Shown: positions 30,611 to 40,954 of the stretch, piece by piece
Layout: each line of letters starts with the position of its first letter
Numbering within the stretch: the stretch's first letter is position 1
NCBI RefSeq assembly: GCF_003597125.1
Contig: NZ_QYYA01000004.1
Coordinates: forward strand, 206,084-270,083
Length of the DNA: 64,000 nucleotides
Direction: 5' to 3'
From: Alcanivorax profundi
GTDB lineage: Bacteria; Pseudomonadota; Gammaproteobacteria; Pseudomonadales; Alcanivoracaceae
Made by a program: the position numbers and the translations under genes
Notes under the pieces: model-generated
Told to the model about the DNA's origin: nothing
What the model saw: the letters and a program-made list of their open reading frames with translations, nothing else
Database searches by the model: none

Positions 30611-30737
30611 TCTTGCCCTGCTGGCCTCCCGGCCAGATTTCATGCATAATCGCGCCCCCGCGGAATCCTCCGTGGTTTTATCAACCTCTCTGGCCGACCT
30701 GGTCGCGGGAAGCCCGAGAGCAGACTGGAGACATAAC

Positions 30738-31379
30738 ATGTCCAATGAATTCCTGCTGAATGCAGAAATCCGCAGCGACGCGGGGAAAGGTGCGAGCCGC
30801 CGCCTGCGTCGTCTGCAAGATCGCGTACCTGGCATCCTCTATGGTGGCGAAGCCGAACCGCAGATGATCAGCGTTGAGCTGCGCGAGCTGAAAAAAGCCC
30901 TGGAAAACGAAGCGTTCTACAGCCACATCCTGACCCTGAAAGTCGACGGCAAGGATGTACAGGCGGTACTGCGTGACCTGCAGCGTCACCCGGCCAAAGG
31001 TGTTCCGACCCACGCGGATTTCCTGCGTGTGGACAAGACCCACAAGATCACCATGAACGTACCGCTGCACTTCATCAACGAAGCCGGCTCCATTGGCGTG
31101 AAGAAGCAGGGTGGCGAAATCCAGCACAACATTTCCGAAGTGGAAGTGAGCTGTCTGCCGCAGGATCTGCCTGAGTTCATCGAAGTGGATATGGCTGAAG
31201 TCGAAATGAACGCCATCGTTCACCTGTCCGACCTGAAACTGCCGAAAGGCGTGGAACTGACTCAGCTGGCGCTGGGCGACGACCACGACCAGCCGGTTGC
31301 TGCTATCCACGCGCCGAAAGTACGTGCTTCCGAGTCTGACGACGAAGAAGGCGGCGAAGAAGCAGCCAGCGAAGAATAA
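30738..31379 (+). CDS. rplY: Ribosomal protein bL25 (CTC/TL5 long form)
   Basis: The product is 213 residues from the ATG at 30738 (GGAG upstream). The N-terminal 5S-rRNA-binding domain has [19 protein letters not shown]. The C-terminal TL5-type domain (about 95-190) has [19 protein letters not shown] and [17 protein letters not shown], and the tail is acidic ([14 protein letters not shown]). Long bL25 forms occur outside enterobacteria. The gene is followed within eight bases by pth. Confidence 0.96.
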   Translation: MSNEFLLNAEIRSDAGKGASRRLRRLQDRVPGILYGGEAEPQMISVELRELKKALENEAFYSHILTLKVDGKDVQAVLRDLQRHPAKGVPTHADFLRVDKTHKITMNVPLHFINEAGSIGVKKQGGEIQHNISEVEVSCLPQDLPEFIEVDMAEVEMNAIVHLSDLKLPKGVELTQLALGDDHDQPVAAIHAPKVRASESDDEEGGEEAASEE

Positions 31380-31387
31380 GACGCACC

Positions 31388-31975
31388 GTGGCGGAACCTG
31401 TTCGACTGATCGTAGGCCTGGGTAACCCGGGCCGCGAATACGAAGACACCCGCCACAATGCCGGCGTCTGGTACATTGACGCCCTGGCTCGCCGCCAGGG
31501 CGTTTTCCTTTCCGAAGACAAGAAGTACTTCGGCCTGACCGGCACCTTCACCTTTGAAGGCGAAACCATTCGCCTGCTGGTCCCGACCACTTTCATGAAT
31601 CGCAGTGGTCAAGCCACGGCCGCACTGGCCAATTTCTTCAAGATCCCTGTCACGCAGATACTGGTCGCCCACGACGAACTCGACCTGCCTCCAGGCACTG
31701 CCCGCTTCAAGTTGGGCGGAGGCCACGGTGGGCATAATGGTCTGCGCGACATCATCAGCAAGCATGGCAACAGCCGCGACTTCTACCGCTTGCGGCTTGG
31801 TATTGGCCATCCCGGCTCTGCTGCCCAGGTCACGCCTCATGTGCTCAACAAGCCGTCGAAAGCCGACCGTGATCTGATTGACCGCGCCATCGACGAAGCG
31901 GTGTATCACACCCCGGATATGCTTCGCGGGGAACTGAACAGCGCGATGAATCAACTGAATGGGTTCAAGGCGTAG
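31388..31975 (+). CDS. pth: Peptidyl-tRNA hydrolase
   Basis: The product is 195 residues with a GTG start eight bases after rplY. The motifs are [19 protein letters not shown] (catalytic H23), [10 protein letters not shown] and [11 protein letters not shown] (D96). It frees tRNA from stalled peptides. The rplY-pth-ychF order is conserved, although a minus-strand GST gene is placed between pth and ychF here. Confidence 0.96.
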   Translation: MAEPVRLIVGLGNPGREYEDTRHNAGVWYIDALARRQGVFLSEDKKYFGLTGTFTFEGETIRLLVPTTFMNRSGQATAALANFFKIPVTQILVAHDELDLPPGTARFKLGGGHGGHNGLRDIISKHGNSRDFYRLRLGIGHPGSAAQVTPHVLNKPSKADRDLIDRAIDEAVYHTPDMLRGELNSAMNQLNGFKA

Positions 31976-32019
31976 AGGACAGGTTCAGCCTTCCCTGACC
32001 CGTTCGCGTGTTGCCCGCA

Positions 32020-32760
32020 TTATCGATCCTGCCCGTAACGCGCCAGCACCCATTGTCCAGCCGGCCGGGTATTGAGCTTATGCAGCTGTGCCTGCAGAGC
32101 CGGGGAAAGGGTGCTCTCGTCGAAAATATCCCAAGGGGTACCGACTGGGCTCAGCAGCGGCGCCAACAGGCTGGCTGCGGCAATGTCCGCCAACGTAAAG
32201 GTGTCCCCTACCAGATAGTGCCCATTGCCCTTTTGAAGGCAGGACTCCACCAGGGCAAGCCCTTCCTCCACACGCTGCTCGGAACGCATCACCGCCTTGG
32301 GTTGGATCCGGTACAGGCGACGCACCGCCTCACGGGTCACGGGTGTCATGACTTTCTGCACCATCGCCGGCAGCCCGTAGGGCGTGAGCATGGCATCCAT
32401 CACTTCCGGCCGGTCAATGATCTGCCCATAGAGCCAACGGCGGACATGAACACCAATGCGGTCAAACTGCTGCTCCAGCTCAATCACCCGGGCTCGCAGC
32501 TCCCGGTCTTCCGGTAACAGGGGGCGTTCCGGGTATGTCTTTTCCAGGTAATAGGCAATCCGGGTGGAATCGCCCACCGTCCGCTTGCCGTCACGAAGAA
32601 TTGGCAAGGTATCGATCCGGGCCATCAAGCGGGTGCGGATACGGTGCGGCCCGGGCAGCAGGTTATGGATACGGAAACCCAGCCCCTTGTGGTCAAGCTG
32701 CCAGCGGGTTTTCTCGCAATAATGCGAAATCGGAAACTGGTAAAGAATGCGGTCAGTCAT
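32020..32760 (-). CDS. Glutathione S-transferase-family protein
   Basis: The product is 246 residues from the ATG at 32760. The thioredoxin-like N domain carries LYQFPISHYCEKTRWQLDH, with S12 or C15 as the candidate thiol-handling residue, followed by the TLPILRDGKRTVGDSTRIAYYL stretch that binds glutathione in this superfamily. The C-terminal helical domain ends in FTLADIAAASLLAPL. The substrate is unknown. It is a single gene on the opposite strand to its neighbours, interrupting pth and ychF. Confidence 0.85.
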   Translation of the reverse strand: MTDRILYQFPISHYCEKTRWQLDHKGLGFRIHNLLPGPHRIRTRLMARIDTLPILRDGKRTVGDSTRIAYYLEKTYPERPLLPEDRELRARVIELEQQFDRIGVHVRRWLYGQIIDRPEVMDAMLTPYGLPAMVQKVMTPVTREAVRRLYRIQPKAVMRSEQRVEEGLALVESCLQKGNGHYLVGDTFTLADIAAASLLAPLLSPVGTPWDIFDESTLSPALQAQLHKLNTRPAGQWVLARYGQDR

Positions 32761-32932
32761 GATGGTGCGCCAGTCAGGATCATGGCCGCAGTCTAGCCCC
32801 TCCCCAAAATGGCACATCGGCATCAGCGCCCTGCCATGCCGTCCCCCCAGCAACCCCGCTTTCCGCCTGCCGGTGGTCGCTTTTCCGGCCCGCTTTCAGT
32901 AGCATTGCGGCCTCGAAAACTGGAGGTCTGTC

Positions 32933-34024
32933 ATGGGTTTCAAATGCGGTATCGTCGGTCTGCCCAACGTGGGCAAATCCACCCTGTTCAACGCGCTCAC
33001 CAAGGCGGGGATTGATGCCGAGAACTTCCCGTTCTGCACCATTGAGCCCAACACTGGCGTGGTCCCGGTACCCGACCCGCGTCTGGACAAACTGTCCGCC
33101 ATCGTGGATCCGGAGCGCGTAATGCCCGCCACCATGGAATTCGTGGACATTGCCGGCCTGGTTGCCGGCGCCTCCAAAGGCGAAGGCCTGGGCAACAAGT
33201 TCCTTGCCAACATCCGTGAAACCGACGCTATCGCCCATGTGGTACGTTGCTTCGACGACGAAAATGTTATCCACGTGGCCGGCAAGGTCTCACCGCTGGA
33301 CGATATCGCCGTGATCAATACCGAGCTGGCACTGGCGGATCTGGATACCGTGGAAAAGGCCCACCTGCGTGCCACCAAAGCCGCCAAGGGCCAGGACAAG
33401 GATGCCAAAGGCCTCCTTCCTGTTCTCGACAAGGTATTACCCGCATTGAACGAGGGCGAGCCTGCCCGCTCCGTGGAGCTCAATGACGACGAGCGCAAGG
33501 TGCTCAAGAGCCTCAACCTGCTGACGCTCAAGCCGACCATGTACATTGCCAACGTGGACGAAGGCGGCTTCGAAGACAACGCCCTGCTGGATGCCGTACG
33601 CGAGCTGGCCGAGAAAGAGAACTCTTCCGTGGTGCCGATCTGCGCCAAGATTGAATCCGAAATCGCCGAGCTGGACGACGAAGAGAAGGCGGATTTCCTG
33701 TCTGATCTCGGCATGGACGAACCGGGTCTGAACCGGGTAATCCGTGCGGGTTTCAGCCTGCTCGGCCTGCAGACCTACTTCACCGCCGGCAAGAAGGAAG
33801 TCCGCGCCTGGACCGTCAAAGTGGGCGCCACCGCGCCACAAGCCGCCGGGGTCATCCACACCGATTTCGAGAAAGGCTTCATCCGTGCCGAAGTCACTGC
33901 CTACGATGACTACATCGAGCACAACGGTGAGTCCGGCGCCAAGGATGCCGGCAAATGGCGCCTGGAAGGCAAGGAATACATCGTCAAGGACGGCGATGTA
34001 GTGCACTTCCGCTTCAACGTGTAA
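32933..34024 (+). CDS. ychF: Ribosome-binding ATPase YchF (Obg family)
   Basis: The product is 363 residues. The P-loop GLPNVGKST lies at 9-17, and the NxxE-type specificity motif of ATP-preferring YchF replaces NKxD of G proteins (MYIANVDE). A coiled-coil insert occupies about 140-200, and a C-terminal TGS domain includes [20 protein letters not shown] and ends [11 protein letters not shown]. It is associated with ribosomes and oxidative-stress responses. A strong terminator follows. Confidence 0.96.
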   Translation: MGFKCGIVGLPNVGKSTLFNALTKAGIDAENFPFCTIEPNTGVVPVPDPRLDKLSAIVDPERVMPATMEFVDIAGLVAGASKGEGLGNKFLANIRETDAIAHVVRCFDDENVIHVAGKVSPLDDIAVINTELALADLDTVEKAHLRATKAAKGQDKDAKGLLPVLDKVLPALNEGEPARSVELNDDERKVLKSLNLLTLKPTMYIANVDEGGFEDNALLDAVRELAEKENSSVVPICAKIESEIAELDDEEKADFLSDLGMDEPGLNRVIRAGFSLLGLQTYFTAGKKEVRAWTVKVGATAPQAAGVIHTDFEKGFIRAEVTAYDDYIEHNGESGAKDAGKWRLEGKEYIVKDGDVVHFRFNV

Positions 34025-34047
34025 ACGCCACAGGCACGCAACACGCT

Positions 34048-34086
34048 AAAACGAAAAGGCCGCCCGAGGGGCGGCCTTTTCGTTTT
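34048..34086. terminator. Bidirectional terminator between ychF and cysE
   Basis: An 18-bp perfect stem (34048-34065 with 34069-34086; core AAAAGGCCGCCC) has a 3-base loop. A-rich and T-rich flanks allow termination from either strand. A single GCTGTTAACTG heptad unit lies immediately to the right (34089-34099). Confidence 0.9.
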
Positions 34087-34101
34087 TCGCTGTTAACTGA
34101 T

Positions 34102-34869
34102 TTAATCAGTGCCACCCGCATTCACCGGCTCAAAGTCTTCATCCTTCAACTCCGGCAGCTTCTCATCACAGCCCTGAATGCCCTGCTTTTTCAGGTTGGT
34201 GCACACCCGATCCAGCTTGTTGTCCACCGCATGCATGTGATCCAGCAGCAAGTGAATGGCTTCGGCCACCGGGTCGGGCATGTCGTTGCTGACCCCATAG
34301 GCCTGAAATCCGATTTTCTCGGCCATTTCCTGACGGGTCTTTTCTTTCTCGGTGAGCGGCTTGTTGATCACACGACCCGGGATCCCCACCACCGTTGCCC
34401 CTTCCGGTACCTCTTTGGTCACTACCGAGTTGGAACCGATCTTGGCGCCCTTGCGCACGGTAAACGGGCCCAGCACCTTGGCGCCGGCCCCCACCACCAC
34501 CCCATCTTCCAGGGTCGGGTGGCGCTTGCCTTTGTTCCAGCTGGTGCCGCCCAGGGTCACCCCGTGATACAAGGTGACGTCATCGCCGATCTCTGCGGTT
34601 TCACCGATCACCACCCCCATGCCGTGGTCGATAAAGAACCGACGACCAATCTTGGCACCCGGGTGGATTTCAATACCGGTCAGCCAGCGGGAAAACGTGG
34701 AAATAATGCGCGCCAACTGCTTGAAGTTGCGCCGCCACAGGCCATGGGCCAGACGGTGAAACAGCACCGCATGCAGGCCGGGATAGTTGAGCAACACTTC
34801 CAGCGTGTTGCGGGCCGCCGGGTCCCGATGAAATACCGACGCAATGTCCTCGCGTACTCGATCAAACAT
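34102..34869 (-). CDS. cysE: Serine O-acetyltransferase
   Basis: The product is 255 residues. The helical N-terminus ([20 protein letters not shown]) leads into a left-handed beta-helix of hexapeptide repeats with [40 protein letters not shown] and [10 protein letters not shown]. This is the CysE/EpsC-type arrangement. It acetylates serine for cysteine synthesis. It lies 52 bases downstream of trmJ on the same strand. The iron-sulfur genes that often follow trmJ-cysE in gammaproteobacteria are not in this position. Confidence 0.93.
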   Translation of the reverse strand: MFDRVREDIASVFHRDPAARNTLEVLLNYPGLHAVLFHRLAHGLWRRNFKQLARIISTFSRWLTGIEIHPGAKIGRRFFIDHGMGVVIGETAEIGDDVTLYHGVTLGGTSWNKGKRHPTLEDGVVVGAGAKVLGPFTVRKGAKIGSNSVVTKEVPEGATVVGIPGRVINKPLTEKEKTRQEMAEKIGFQAYGVSNDMPDPVAEAIHLLLDHMHAVDNKLDRVCTNLKKQGIQGCDEKLPELKDEDFEPVNAGGTD

Positions 34870-34921
34870 AGCTACCTCGTCCAGGACCTGAGTCCTTATG
34901 GATGCGCCAACCCGGTCTGCG

Positions 34922-35695
34922 TTACGGGTTGCCGCCCTCCTTCATTTTTTTCTCCAGCGCCACCAGCACACCCCGCAAAATGCTCATTTCCATTTTGTCG
35001 GGTCGGGCGCGCATAAACAAACGGCGCATGCGCGTCATGACCTGCCCCGGCTGCTCCGGATTCAGGAACCCACTCTGCTCCATGACCGTTTCCAGGTGAT
35101 CCAGAAAACCGGCCACCGCCTCGTTGGTAGCAAGCGGCTCATCCCAGAACATCTCGGGCAAGGGCATCGCTTCGCGGCGCGAGCGGGCTTCCTTGAGATC
35201 GAAATCCTCTCCCAGCAACGCCAGGCGCAACTCGTAACAGATCAGCTGCACCGCCGAGGCTACATTCAACACCCCGTAATCCGGGTTGGCCGGGACGCTC
35301 ACGTGCAGGTTGCAACGACGCAGCTCGTCGTTGGTCAGCCCGCGGTCTTCACGGCCGAACAGCACCGCAATGCGTGTTTCTTCCGGCTCGTGGGACAACT
35401 GCGCCGCCAGCTGACGGGGGGTCAGACAGGGCCAGGGAATCCGTCGCTGGCGAGCACTGGTACCAATCACCAGCGTGGCGCCTTCCAGGGCCTCATCCAG
35501 GCTGTCACATACCTGCGCGGCTTCCAGCACATCGCCGGCACCTGACGCCCGGGCAGTGGCTTCCACATTGGGGTAGCCCTGCGGTTTTACAAGGCGAAGA
35601 TCCGAAAACCCCATGGTTTTCATGGCTCGGGCAGCAGCCCCCACATTACCGGGATGGGTGGTTTCCACCATCACGATACGCACATTTTCCAGCAT
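34922..35695 (-). CDS. trmJ: tRNA (cytidine/uridine-32-2'-O)-methyltransferase TrmJ
   Basis: The product is 257 residues from the ATG at 35695. SpoU-type knotted methyltransferase motifs are [21 protein letters not shown] at the N-terminus (motif 1), [15 protein letters not shown] (motif 2) and [14 protein letters not shown] (motif 3). The C-terminal helical extension (about 165-257) is characteristic of TrmJ. It methylates ribose 32 of tRNA. It is divergent from suhB. Confidence 0.92.
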   Translation of the reverse strand: MLENVRIVMVETTHPGNVGAAARAMKTMGFSDLRLVKPQGYPNVEATARASGAGDVLEAAQVCDSLDEALEGATLVIGTSARQRRIPWPCLTPRQLAAQLSHEPEETRIAVLFGREDRGLTNDELRRCNLHVSVPANPDYGVLNVASAVQLICYELRLALLGEDFDLKEARSRREAMPLPEMFWDEPLATNEAVAGFLDHLETVMEQSGFLNPEQPGQVMTRMRRLFMRARPDKMEMSILRGVLVALEKKMKEGGNP

Positions 35696-35752
35696 CAGCG
35701 TTCCTGTAACAGGTCTGGTCGTAAAAGACGGCAATGTTATCATGAGAGTGTA

Positions 35753-35780
35753 TTAATGACTGCTTAGGCTCTGCTACAAT
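35753..35780 (+). promoter_or_regulatory. Probable sigma-70 promoter for suhB
   Basis: A TTAATG -35-like box (35753-35758) and a TACAAT -10 box (35775-35780) are separated by 16 bases, about 66 bases upstream of the suhB ATG. The -35 match is weak. Confidence 0.45.
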
Positions 35781-35846
35781 CCGCGCCCCGGTCAGGCCTG
35801 CCCTGCTGCCGGAGCTCTTTTACAGTCAATTTTTGAGGACAGATGC

Positions 35847-36665
35847 ATGCATGCGCCGCAAGTGAATATCGCCCTGCGAGCCGCCCGCTCCGCGGGTAAC
35901 CTGATTCGACGCGCTGCCGAAAGCAGTGACCCGGTGTCTGTCACCAAGAAGGGCATGAACGACTTCGTTACCGAAGTGGATCGTGCGGCTGAAAAGCGCA
36001 TTATCGAAACCCTCCTGAAAGCCTATCCGGACCACGGCATTCTCGCCGAGGAATCCGGCATCATCGAAGGCAAGGGCGAAGGGGCCGATTATCAGTGGAT
36101 AATCGACCCGCTGGATGGCACCACCAACTTTATCCATGGCTTCCCCCAGTACTGCGTTTCCATTGCCCTCAAGCACAAAGGCAAAGTGGAACATGCGGTG
36201 ATTTACGATCCCAACCGCGATGAGGAATTCACCGCCAGCCGTGGTCGGGGCGCGGCCCTCAATGGCCGCCGCATTCGCTGCACCAACCGTCCCGGCCTGG
36301 ACGGCTGCCTGATCGGCACCGGTTTCCCGTTCCGCAAGGATCAAGCCCCCTTCATGGACGCTTACCTGGGCATGTTTGCCGACATCGCCGCCAGCACCGC
36401 AGGCTTGCGCCGCCCGGGCTCTGCCGCCCTGGACCTGGCCTGGCTGGCCGCAGGCCGCCTGGATGGTTTCTTTGAATTCGGTCTGGCCGAGTGGGACATG
36501 GCTGCTGGCGCCTTGCTGATCACCGAAGCCGGCGGGCTGGTTGGCGACCTGAGCGGTGGTCACAAGTACCTGAAAAGCGGCGGCGTGGTCGCTGGCAGCC
36601 CCAAGGTGTTCAAAGGCCTGCTGCAAAAAATCAAACCCCATCTTACCGACGGTCTGCGAAGATAA
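35847..36665 (+). CDS. suhB: Inositol-1-monophosphatase family protein SuhB
   Basis: The product is 272 residues. Metal ligands are visible as E68 (LAEESG), D87 and D90 in the [10 protein letters not shown] signature, and the C-terminal [15 protein letters not shown]. The ATG at 35847 is chosen over two overlapping ATGs because it keeps the frame and follows TTGAGGA at good spacing. In E. coli SuhB acts as an inositol phosphatase and as an rRNA antitermination factor. The trmJ/suhB divergence is conserved in gammaproteobacteria. Confidence 0.94.
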   Translation: MHAPQVNIALRAARSAGNLIRRAAESSDPVSVTKKGMNDFVTEVDRAAEKRIIETLLKAYPDHGILAEESGIIEGKGEGADYQWIIDPLDGTTNFIHGFPQYCVSIALKHKGKVEHAVIYDPNRDEEFTASRGRGAALNGRRIRCTNRPGLDGCLIGTGFPFRKDQAPFMDAYLGMFADIAASTAGLRRPGSAALDLAWLAAGRLDGFFEFGLAEWDMAAGALLITEAGGLVGDLSGGHKYLKSGGVVAGSPKVFKGLLQKIKPHLTDGLRR

Positions 36666-36669
36666 AGAC

Positions 36670-36838
36670 AGCTTCGAGCTATCCGCTTCCAGCCATGACG
36701 CGGCCCAAGCCAGGTGCCAACCAGCACCTCTTGAGCCGCACCCCATTGCCTTCCATGTCAGCTTCCTTCCTGTTAAGCGCTTCGATTTCTGCTTTTCCGC
36801 TTTTTCTCGCAGCTCACCGCTAATCGCTCGCCGCTGAT
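36670..36838. repeat. Heptad-periodic arrays in the suhB-gabD spacer
   Basis: Left array, 36670-36697: AGCTTCG, AGCTATC, CGCTTCC, AGCCATG. Right array, 36811-36838: AGCTCAC, CGCTAAT, CGCTCGC, CGCTGAT. Both repeat a GCT/GCC core every seven bases and here point the same way. The 113 bases between them are pyrimidine-rich. No gene is seen in the 269-base spacer. Confidence 0.65.
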
Positions 36839-36934
36839 TTCCTTAGACCCCAAACCGATTTTTGCAATTCGGCATGGACATCTGTGTGTGCTTTGCTAGC
36901 GTGAAAGACAGACACGTTGGCAAGGAGACATGGA

Positions 36935-38392
36935 ATGGGCTCAGTAACGCTATCGGATCCGTCACTTTTCCGTGAGCAGTGCTACATCGACGGTCAATGG
37001 TGTGATGCGGACGACGGTGGCACTTTCACGGTGGACAACCCGGCCACTGAAGAGACGCTGGGTACTGCGCCACGCATGGGCGAGGCCGAAACCCGCCGCG
37101 CCATTGATGCCGCCCATGCCGCCTTCCCTGCGTGGCGAGACAAAACTGCCGCAGAACGGGCCGGCCTGCTGGAAACCTGGCATGACCTGATGATGGAACA
37201 TCAGGACGACCTCGGTCTGCTGATGACACTGGAGCAAGGCAAACCCCTGGCCGAAGCCAAAGGCGAAATTGCCTACGCCGCCTCGTTTCTGAAATGGTTT
37301 GCTGAAGAAGCCCGTCGCGCCTACGGCGACACCATCCCGGCACCAAAACCCGGCCAGCGTATCGTGGTCATCAAACAACCCATCGGTGTCACCGCCGCGA
37401 TCACCCCCTGGAATTTCCCCTCCTCCATGATTACCCGCAAGGCGGGGGCGGCTCTGGCAGCCGGCTGTACCATGGTCGTCAAACCGGCCAGCGCCACCCC
37501 CTATTCGGCATTGGCACTGGCAGAGCTGGCCCAGCGGGCCGGCATTCCGGCCGGCGTTTTCAGCGTCATTACCGGTAGTGCAGGGGCAATTTCCACCGCC
37601 CTGACCGACTCCCCCATTGTTCGCAAGCTGAGTTTTACCGGTTCCACCGAAGTGGGCAGCAAACTGATGGCCCAATGCGCCAAACATATCCAGAAGGTCT
37701 CACTGGAACTCGGCGGCAATGCGCCCTTCATCGTGTTTGATGATGCCGATCTGGACAAGGCGGTGGAGGGCGCCATGGCCAGCAAATTCCGCAACACCGG
37801 CCAGACCTGCGTGTGTGTTAACCGCTTCCTGGTACAGGACAGCGTGCATGATGCCTTCGTGGACAAGCTCAAGGTCGCCATCGAAGCCATGAACGTAGGC
37901 AATGGCATGGACGATGGCGTGACCCAGGCCGCCCTGATCAATCGCGGTGCCGCCGACAAGGTCATGGAGCATATCGAGGATGCCCTGGGCAAGGGCGCCA
38001 CTGTTATCACCGGCGGGCAGCGACATGAACGCGGCGGCAGTTTTGTACAGCCTACCCTGATCACCGGTGTCAGCCAGGACGCCCAGCTCTGCCAGGAAGA
38101 AACCTTCGGCCCACTGGCCGCCGTCATCCCGTTCAAGAGCGAAGAAGACGCCATCCGGATTGCCAACGACACCCCGTACGGCCTGGCGGCCTATTTCTAC
38201 AGCAATAACATCCACCGCTGCTGGCGTGTGGCTGAAGCACTGGAAAGCGGCATGGTCGGCGTCAACGAAGGCCTGATTTCCAATGCTGCGGCCCCCTTCG
38301 GCGGCGTCAAGGAATCCGGCCTGGGCCGGGAAGGCTCCCATCAGGGAATGGATGAGTACCTGGAAGAAAAATATCTCTGCATGGGTAGCTGA
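36935..38392 (+). CDS. gabD: NAD(P)-dependent succinate-semialdehyde dehydrogenase
   Basis: The product is 485 residues from the ATG at 36935, with AAGGAG eight bases upstream. Aldehyde dehydrogenase motifs are TPWNFPSSM (N160), KLSFTGSTEVG, LELGGNAPF (E258) and the nucleophile C292 in NTGQTCVCVNRF. The adjacent cysteine pattern and the SNAAAPFGGVKESGLGREG ending are typical of GabD. The likely reaction is succinate semialdehyde to succinate, the last step of GABA breakdown. It is first in a six-gene plus-strand set that includes a GABA-transaminase-like gene. Confidence 0.9.
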   Translation: MGSVTLSDPSLFREQCYIDGQWCDADDGGTFTVDNPATEETLGTAPRMGEAETRRAIDAAHAAFPAWRDKTAAERAGLLETWHDLMMEHQDDLGLLMTLEQGKPLAEAKGEIAYAASFLKWFAEEARRAYGDTIPAPKPGQRIVVIKQPIGVTAAITPWNFPSSMITRKAGAALAAGCTMVVKPASATPYSALALAELAQRAGIPAGVFSVITGSAGAISTALTDSPIVRKLSFTGSTEVGSKLMAQCAKHIQKVSLELGGNAPFIVFDDADLDKAVEGAMASKFRNTGQTCVCVNRFLVQDSVHDAFVDKLKVAIEAMNVGNGMDDGVTQAALINRGAADKVMEHIEDALGKGATVITGGQRHERGGSFVQPTLITGVSQDAQLCQEETFGPLAAVIPFKSEEDAIRIANDTPYGLAAYFYSNNIHRCWRVAEALESGMVGVNEGLISNAAAPFGGVKESGLGREGSHQGMDEYLEEKYLCMGS

Positions 38393-38473
38393 TACCCCTG
38401 AACGGTCGCCTGGCGCGGCCCACCCCTGAGTGAGGCCTGAAGACAGAACCGCGCCGGCCAGAAAGGAGACGGA

Positions 38474-39604
38474 ATGGGACAAACGCTGAACATTGCCCTG
38501 TTGCCCGGTGACGGCATTGGCCCGGAAGTCATGGATGTGGCGGACGCGCTCCTGGAACAGTTGATTCAACGCTATCAGCTCCCCCTCGCTGCGACCCTGT
38601 TTCCCTGGCCATCCCATGCCTGGTACCAGCAGCACGGGCAGATGATGCCTGAGGATGGCGTGGCGCAATTGCGCCGCTTCGACGGCATCCTTCTCGGGGC
38701 ACTGGGTGATCCCGGCCCACTGGATGATCCTGAGCGGTTTGTCCTCTCTGACAGTATTTCACTGGGGCCTTTGCTGGCCCTGCGCAAACAGCTGGATTTA
38801 TGGGCCTGCGAGCGCCCTGCCCGCTGGCTGGCTGGTGCTCCCCAATACCTCGCGGACCCACGCGCCAAAGACGTCGACATGCTGGTGATTCGGGAAAACA
38901 GTGAAGGCGAATACAGCAATCAGGGCGGCCGCCTGCGGGCCGGCACGGCAGACGAAATCGCCACCCAGGTCGAAGTCTTCACCGCCACGGCCACAGAACG
39001 GCTGATTCGCCATGCCTTCGAACGTGCCGAAGAACGTGCCCGACTGCGCGACACCCCACGCCAGTTCAAGGACGGCAAAGCCGCCCAGGTGTGCCTGATC
39101 ACCAAACGCAATGCGCAACCCTTCTGGGGAGATCTGTACACCGAAACCTTCGCCCGCATCGCGGCTCTCTATCCCGAGGTGGACACCCATCACGAGCTGG
39201 TGGACGCCGCCTGCATGAAGTTCGTGCAAAGTCCCTGGCAGTTCGATGTGATCGTGGCCAGCAACCTGCACGGCGACATTCTCACCGACCTGGCTGCAGT
39301 GCTGTGTGGCGGGCCGGGCCTGGCACCGTCTGCCAACCTGAATCCGGCTGACGCCGACACGCCAGCCCTGTTTGAGCCGGTACACGGCAGTGCCCCGGAT
39401 ATCGCCGGAAAGAATCTGGCGGACCCCCGTGCCACCCTGTTAAGCCTGGCCATGCTGCTGGACACCCTGGCGCCGAACCATCCGGCCATCGGCAATGCGG
39501 CACAACATCTGCATGACCTGATAGCAGAGGATTTACGACAGCCCTTTACAGGCACCCGGGAAACCGGCCAACGATTGAGTCAACGTATGGCCGCTGCCGT
39601 CTGA
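38474..39604 (+). CDS. Isocitrate/isopropylmalate-family dehydrogenase (tartrate/D-malate type)
   Basis: The product is 376 residues. The opening ALLPGDGIGPEVMD, the substrate-arginine segment IRENSEGEYSNQGGR, K211 in ITKRNAQPFWG, and metal aspartates D244, D268 and D272 (ASNLHGDILTDLAA) show a working beta-decarboxylating dehydrogenase fold. The GEYSNQGG sequence resembles tartrate/D-malate dehydrogenases more than LeuB or Icd. The substrate is not known; a hydroxy-diacid oxidised by NAD+ is likely. It follows gabD after 81 bases with an AAGGAG site. Confidence 0.8.
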   Translation: MGQTLNIALLPGDGIGPEVMDVADALLEQLIQRYQLPLAATLFPWPSHAWYQQHGQMMPEDGVAQLRRFDGILLGALGDPGPLDDPERFVLSDSISLGPLLALRKQLDLWACERPARWLAGAPQYLADPRAKDVDMLVIRENSEGEYSNQGGRLRAGTADEIATQVEVFTATATERLIRHAFERAEERARLRDTPRQFKDGKAAQVCLITKRNAQPFWGDLYTETFARIAALYPEVDTHHELVDAACMKFVQSPWQFDVIVASNLHGDILTDLAAVLCGGPGLAPSANLNPADADTPALFEPVHGSAPDIAGKNLADPRATLLSLAMLLDTLAPNHPAIGNAAQHLHDLIAEDLRQPFTGTRETGQRLSQRMAAAV

Positions 39605-39677
39605 GGGCAGCGCCATTGATGAGGAAAACCGCGACAGCAAAGCAAACACATCGCAAGCATTGGTAAACGGAGGCGCC

Positions 39678-40928
39678 ATGAGTCATTTGTCCCCCCTGCT
39701 GGTCCAGTCCAGCGGCATTTGTGCGGAGCGCGGCGAAGGAAGCTGGCTCTATGACAAGGACGGCAACCGCTGGCTGGATTTCACGTCCGGGATTGGCGTC
39801 ACCGCCACAGGCCATTGCCACCCAAGGGTCGTTGCGGCTGCCCAGGAACAAGTGGCCAAGCTGGTGCATGCTCAATACGCCACGGTCACCCACCCCAACA
39901 TGCTGGCACTGACGGACAGGCTCTATGAGCACTTGCCCAAAGGACTCGATGCGGTGGCCTTTTCCAATTCCGGCAGCGAATCCGTCGAAGCCGCCGTGCG
40001 GCTGGCCCGTCAGGCCACCGGACGCACCAATCTGATTGCCTTTCGCGGTGGCTTCCATGGCCGCACTTTGGCGGCGGCCTCCCTGACCACCTCCACCAGC
40101 AAGGTCCGCACCGGCTGGCAACCGCTCATGGCCGGGGTCAGCATCGCCCCCTTCCCCCATGCCTACCGCTATCAACAGAACATGGACGAATGCGTGGCGG
40201 CCTGCCTGCACGAGCTGGACCATATCTTCGCCACCGAGTGCAATCCGGCAGACACCGCCGCCATGATCATTGAGCCGGTGCAGGGTGAATACGGTTATTA
40301 CCCCGCCACAACCGGGTTCATGGAAGGCTTGCGCGAGCGGTGCGACAAGCACGGCATCTTGCTCATTGCCGACGAAATCCAGGCGGGCTATGGCCGCACC
40401 GGGCGTTTCTGGAGCCACCAGCATTTCAATGTGAAACCCGACCTGATTATTACTGCCAAGGGGCTGGCCAGCGGTTACCCGCTGTCTGCCATCGCCGCCA
40501 GCAAGGACTTGATGAACCACGGTTATCCAGGCTCCCAGGGCGGCACTTACGGCGCCAACGCGGTGGCCTGCGCAGCGGCCCTTGCCACCCTGGATGTCAT
40601 CGAGGATGAACAGCTGGTCGCCCGGGCCGACAGCCTAGGTGCCCGGTTGCGAAAGCATCTTGAAGGTTTGCAGAAAGAGGACGGCGGCATCGATGAAATC
40701 CGCGGCGCCGGTCTGATGTTGGGCGTGGAAATGGTCAGCGCGCCGCACGTTCCCGACGGCGACCGCGCCGGCCGCATTCTCAAACATTGCGAACAGAACG
40801 GCATGTTGATGCTGCGCTGCGGCAGCCAGGGGCAGGTGGTACGCTGGCTGCCCCCGTTGACGGTCAGCGAGGCAGAAATCGATCAGGCCGTTGACCTGTT
40901 TGCCAAGGCGCTGAAGGCCACCGCCTGA
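39678..40928 (+). CDS. Class III aminotransferase, 4-aminobutyrate-transaminase-like
   Basis: The product is 416 residues from the ATG at 39678 (GGAGG upstream; a TTG further out is unlikely). PLP-enzyme motifs are SNSGSESVEAAVRLAR, AFRGGFHGRT, D232 in LIADEIQAGYGRTG, and the Schiff-base lysine K261 in IITAKGLASGYPLS. Enzymes of this type move the amino group from omega-amino acids such as GABA. With gabD two genes upstream, a GABA-type route to succinate is a reasonable guess, but other omega-amino acids or amines are possible. Confidence 0.85.
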   Translation: MSHLSPLLVQSSGICAERGEGSWLYDKDGNRWLDFTSGIGVTATGHCHPRVVAAAQEQVAKLVHAQYATVTHPNMLALTDRLYEHLPKGLDAVAFSNSGSESVEAAVRLARQATGRTNLIAFRGGFHGRTLAAASLTTSTSKVRTGWQPLMAGVSIAPFPHAYRYQQNMDECVAACLHELDHIFATECNPADTAAMIIEPVQGEYGYYPATTGFMEGLRERCDKHGILLIADEIQAGYGRTGRFWSHQHFNVKPDLIITAKGLASGYPLSAIAASKDLMNHGYPGSQGGTYGANAVACAAALATLDVIEDEQLVARADSLGARLRKHLEGLQKEDGGIDEIRGAGLMLGVEMVSAPHVPDGDRAGRILKHCEQNGMLMLRCGSQGQVVRWLPPLTVSEAEIDQAVDLFAKALKATA

Positions 40929-40954
40929 GCGCCGTACTGAATCAAGGATCTTGT

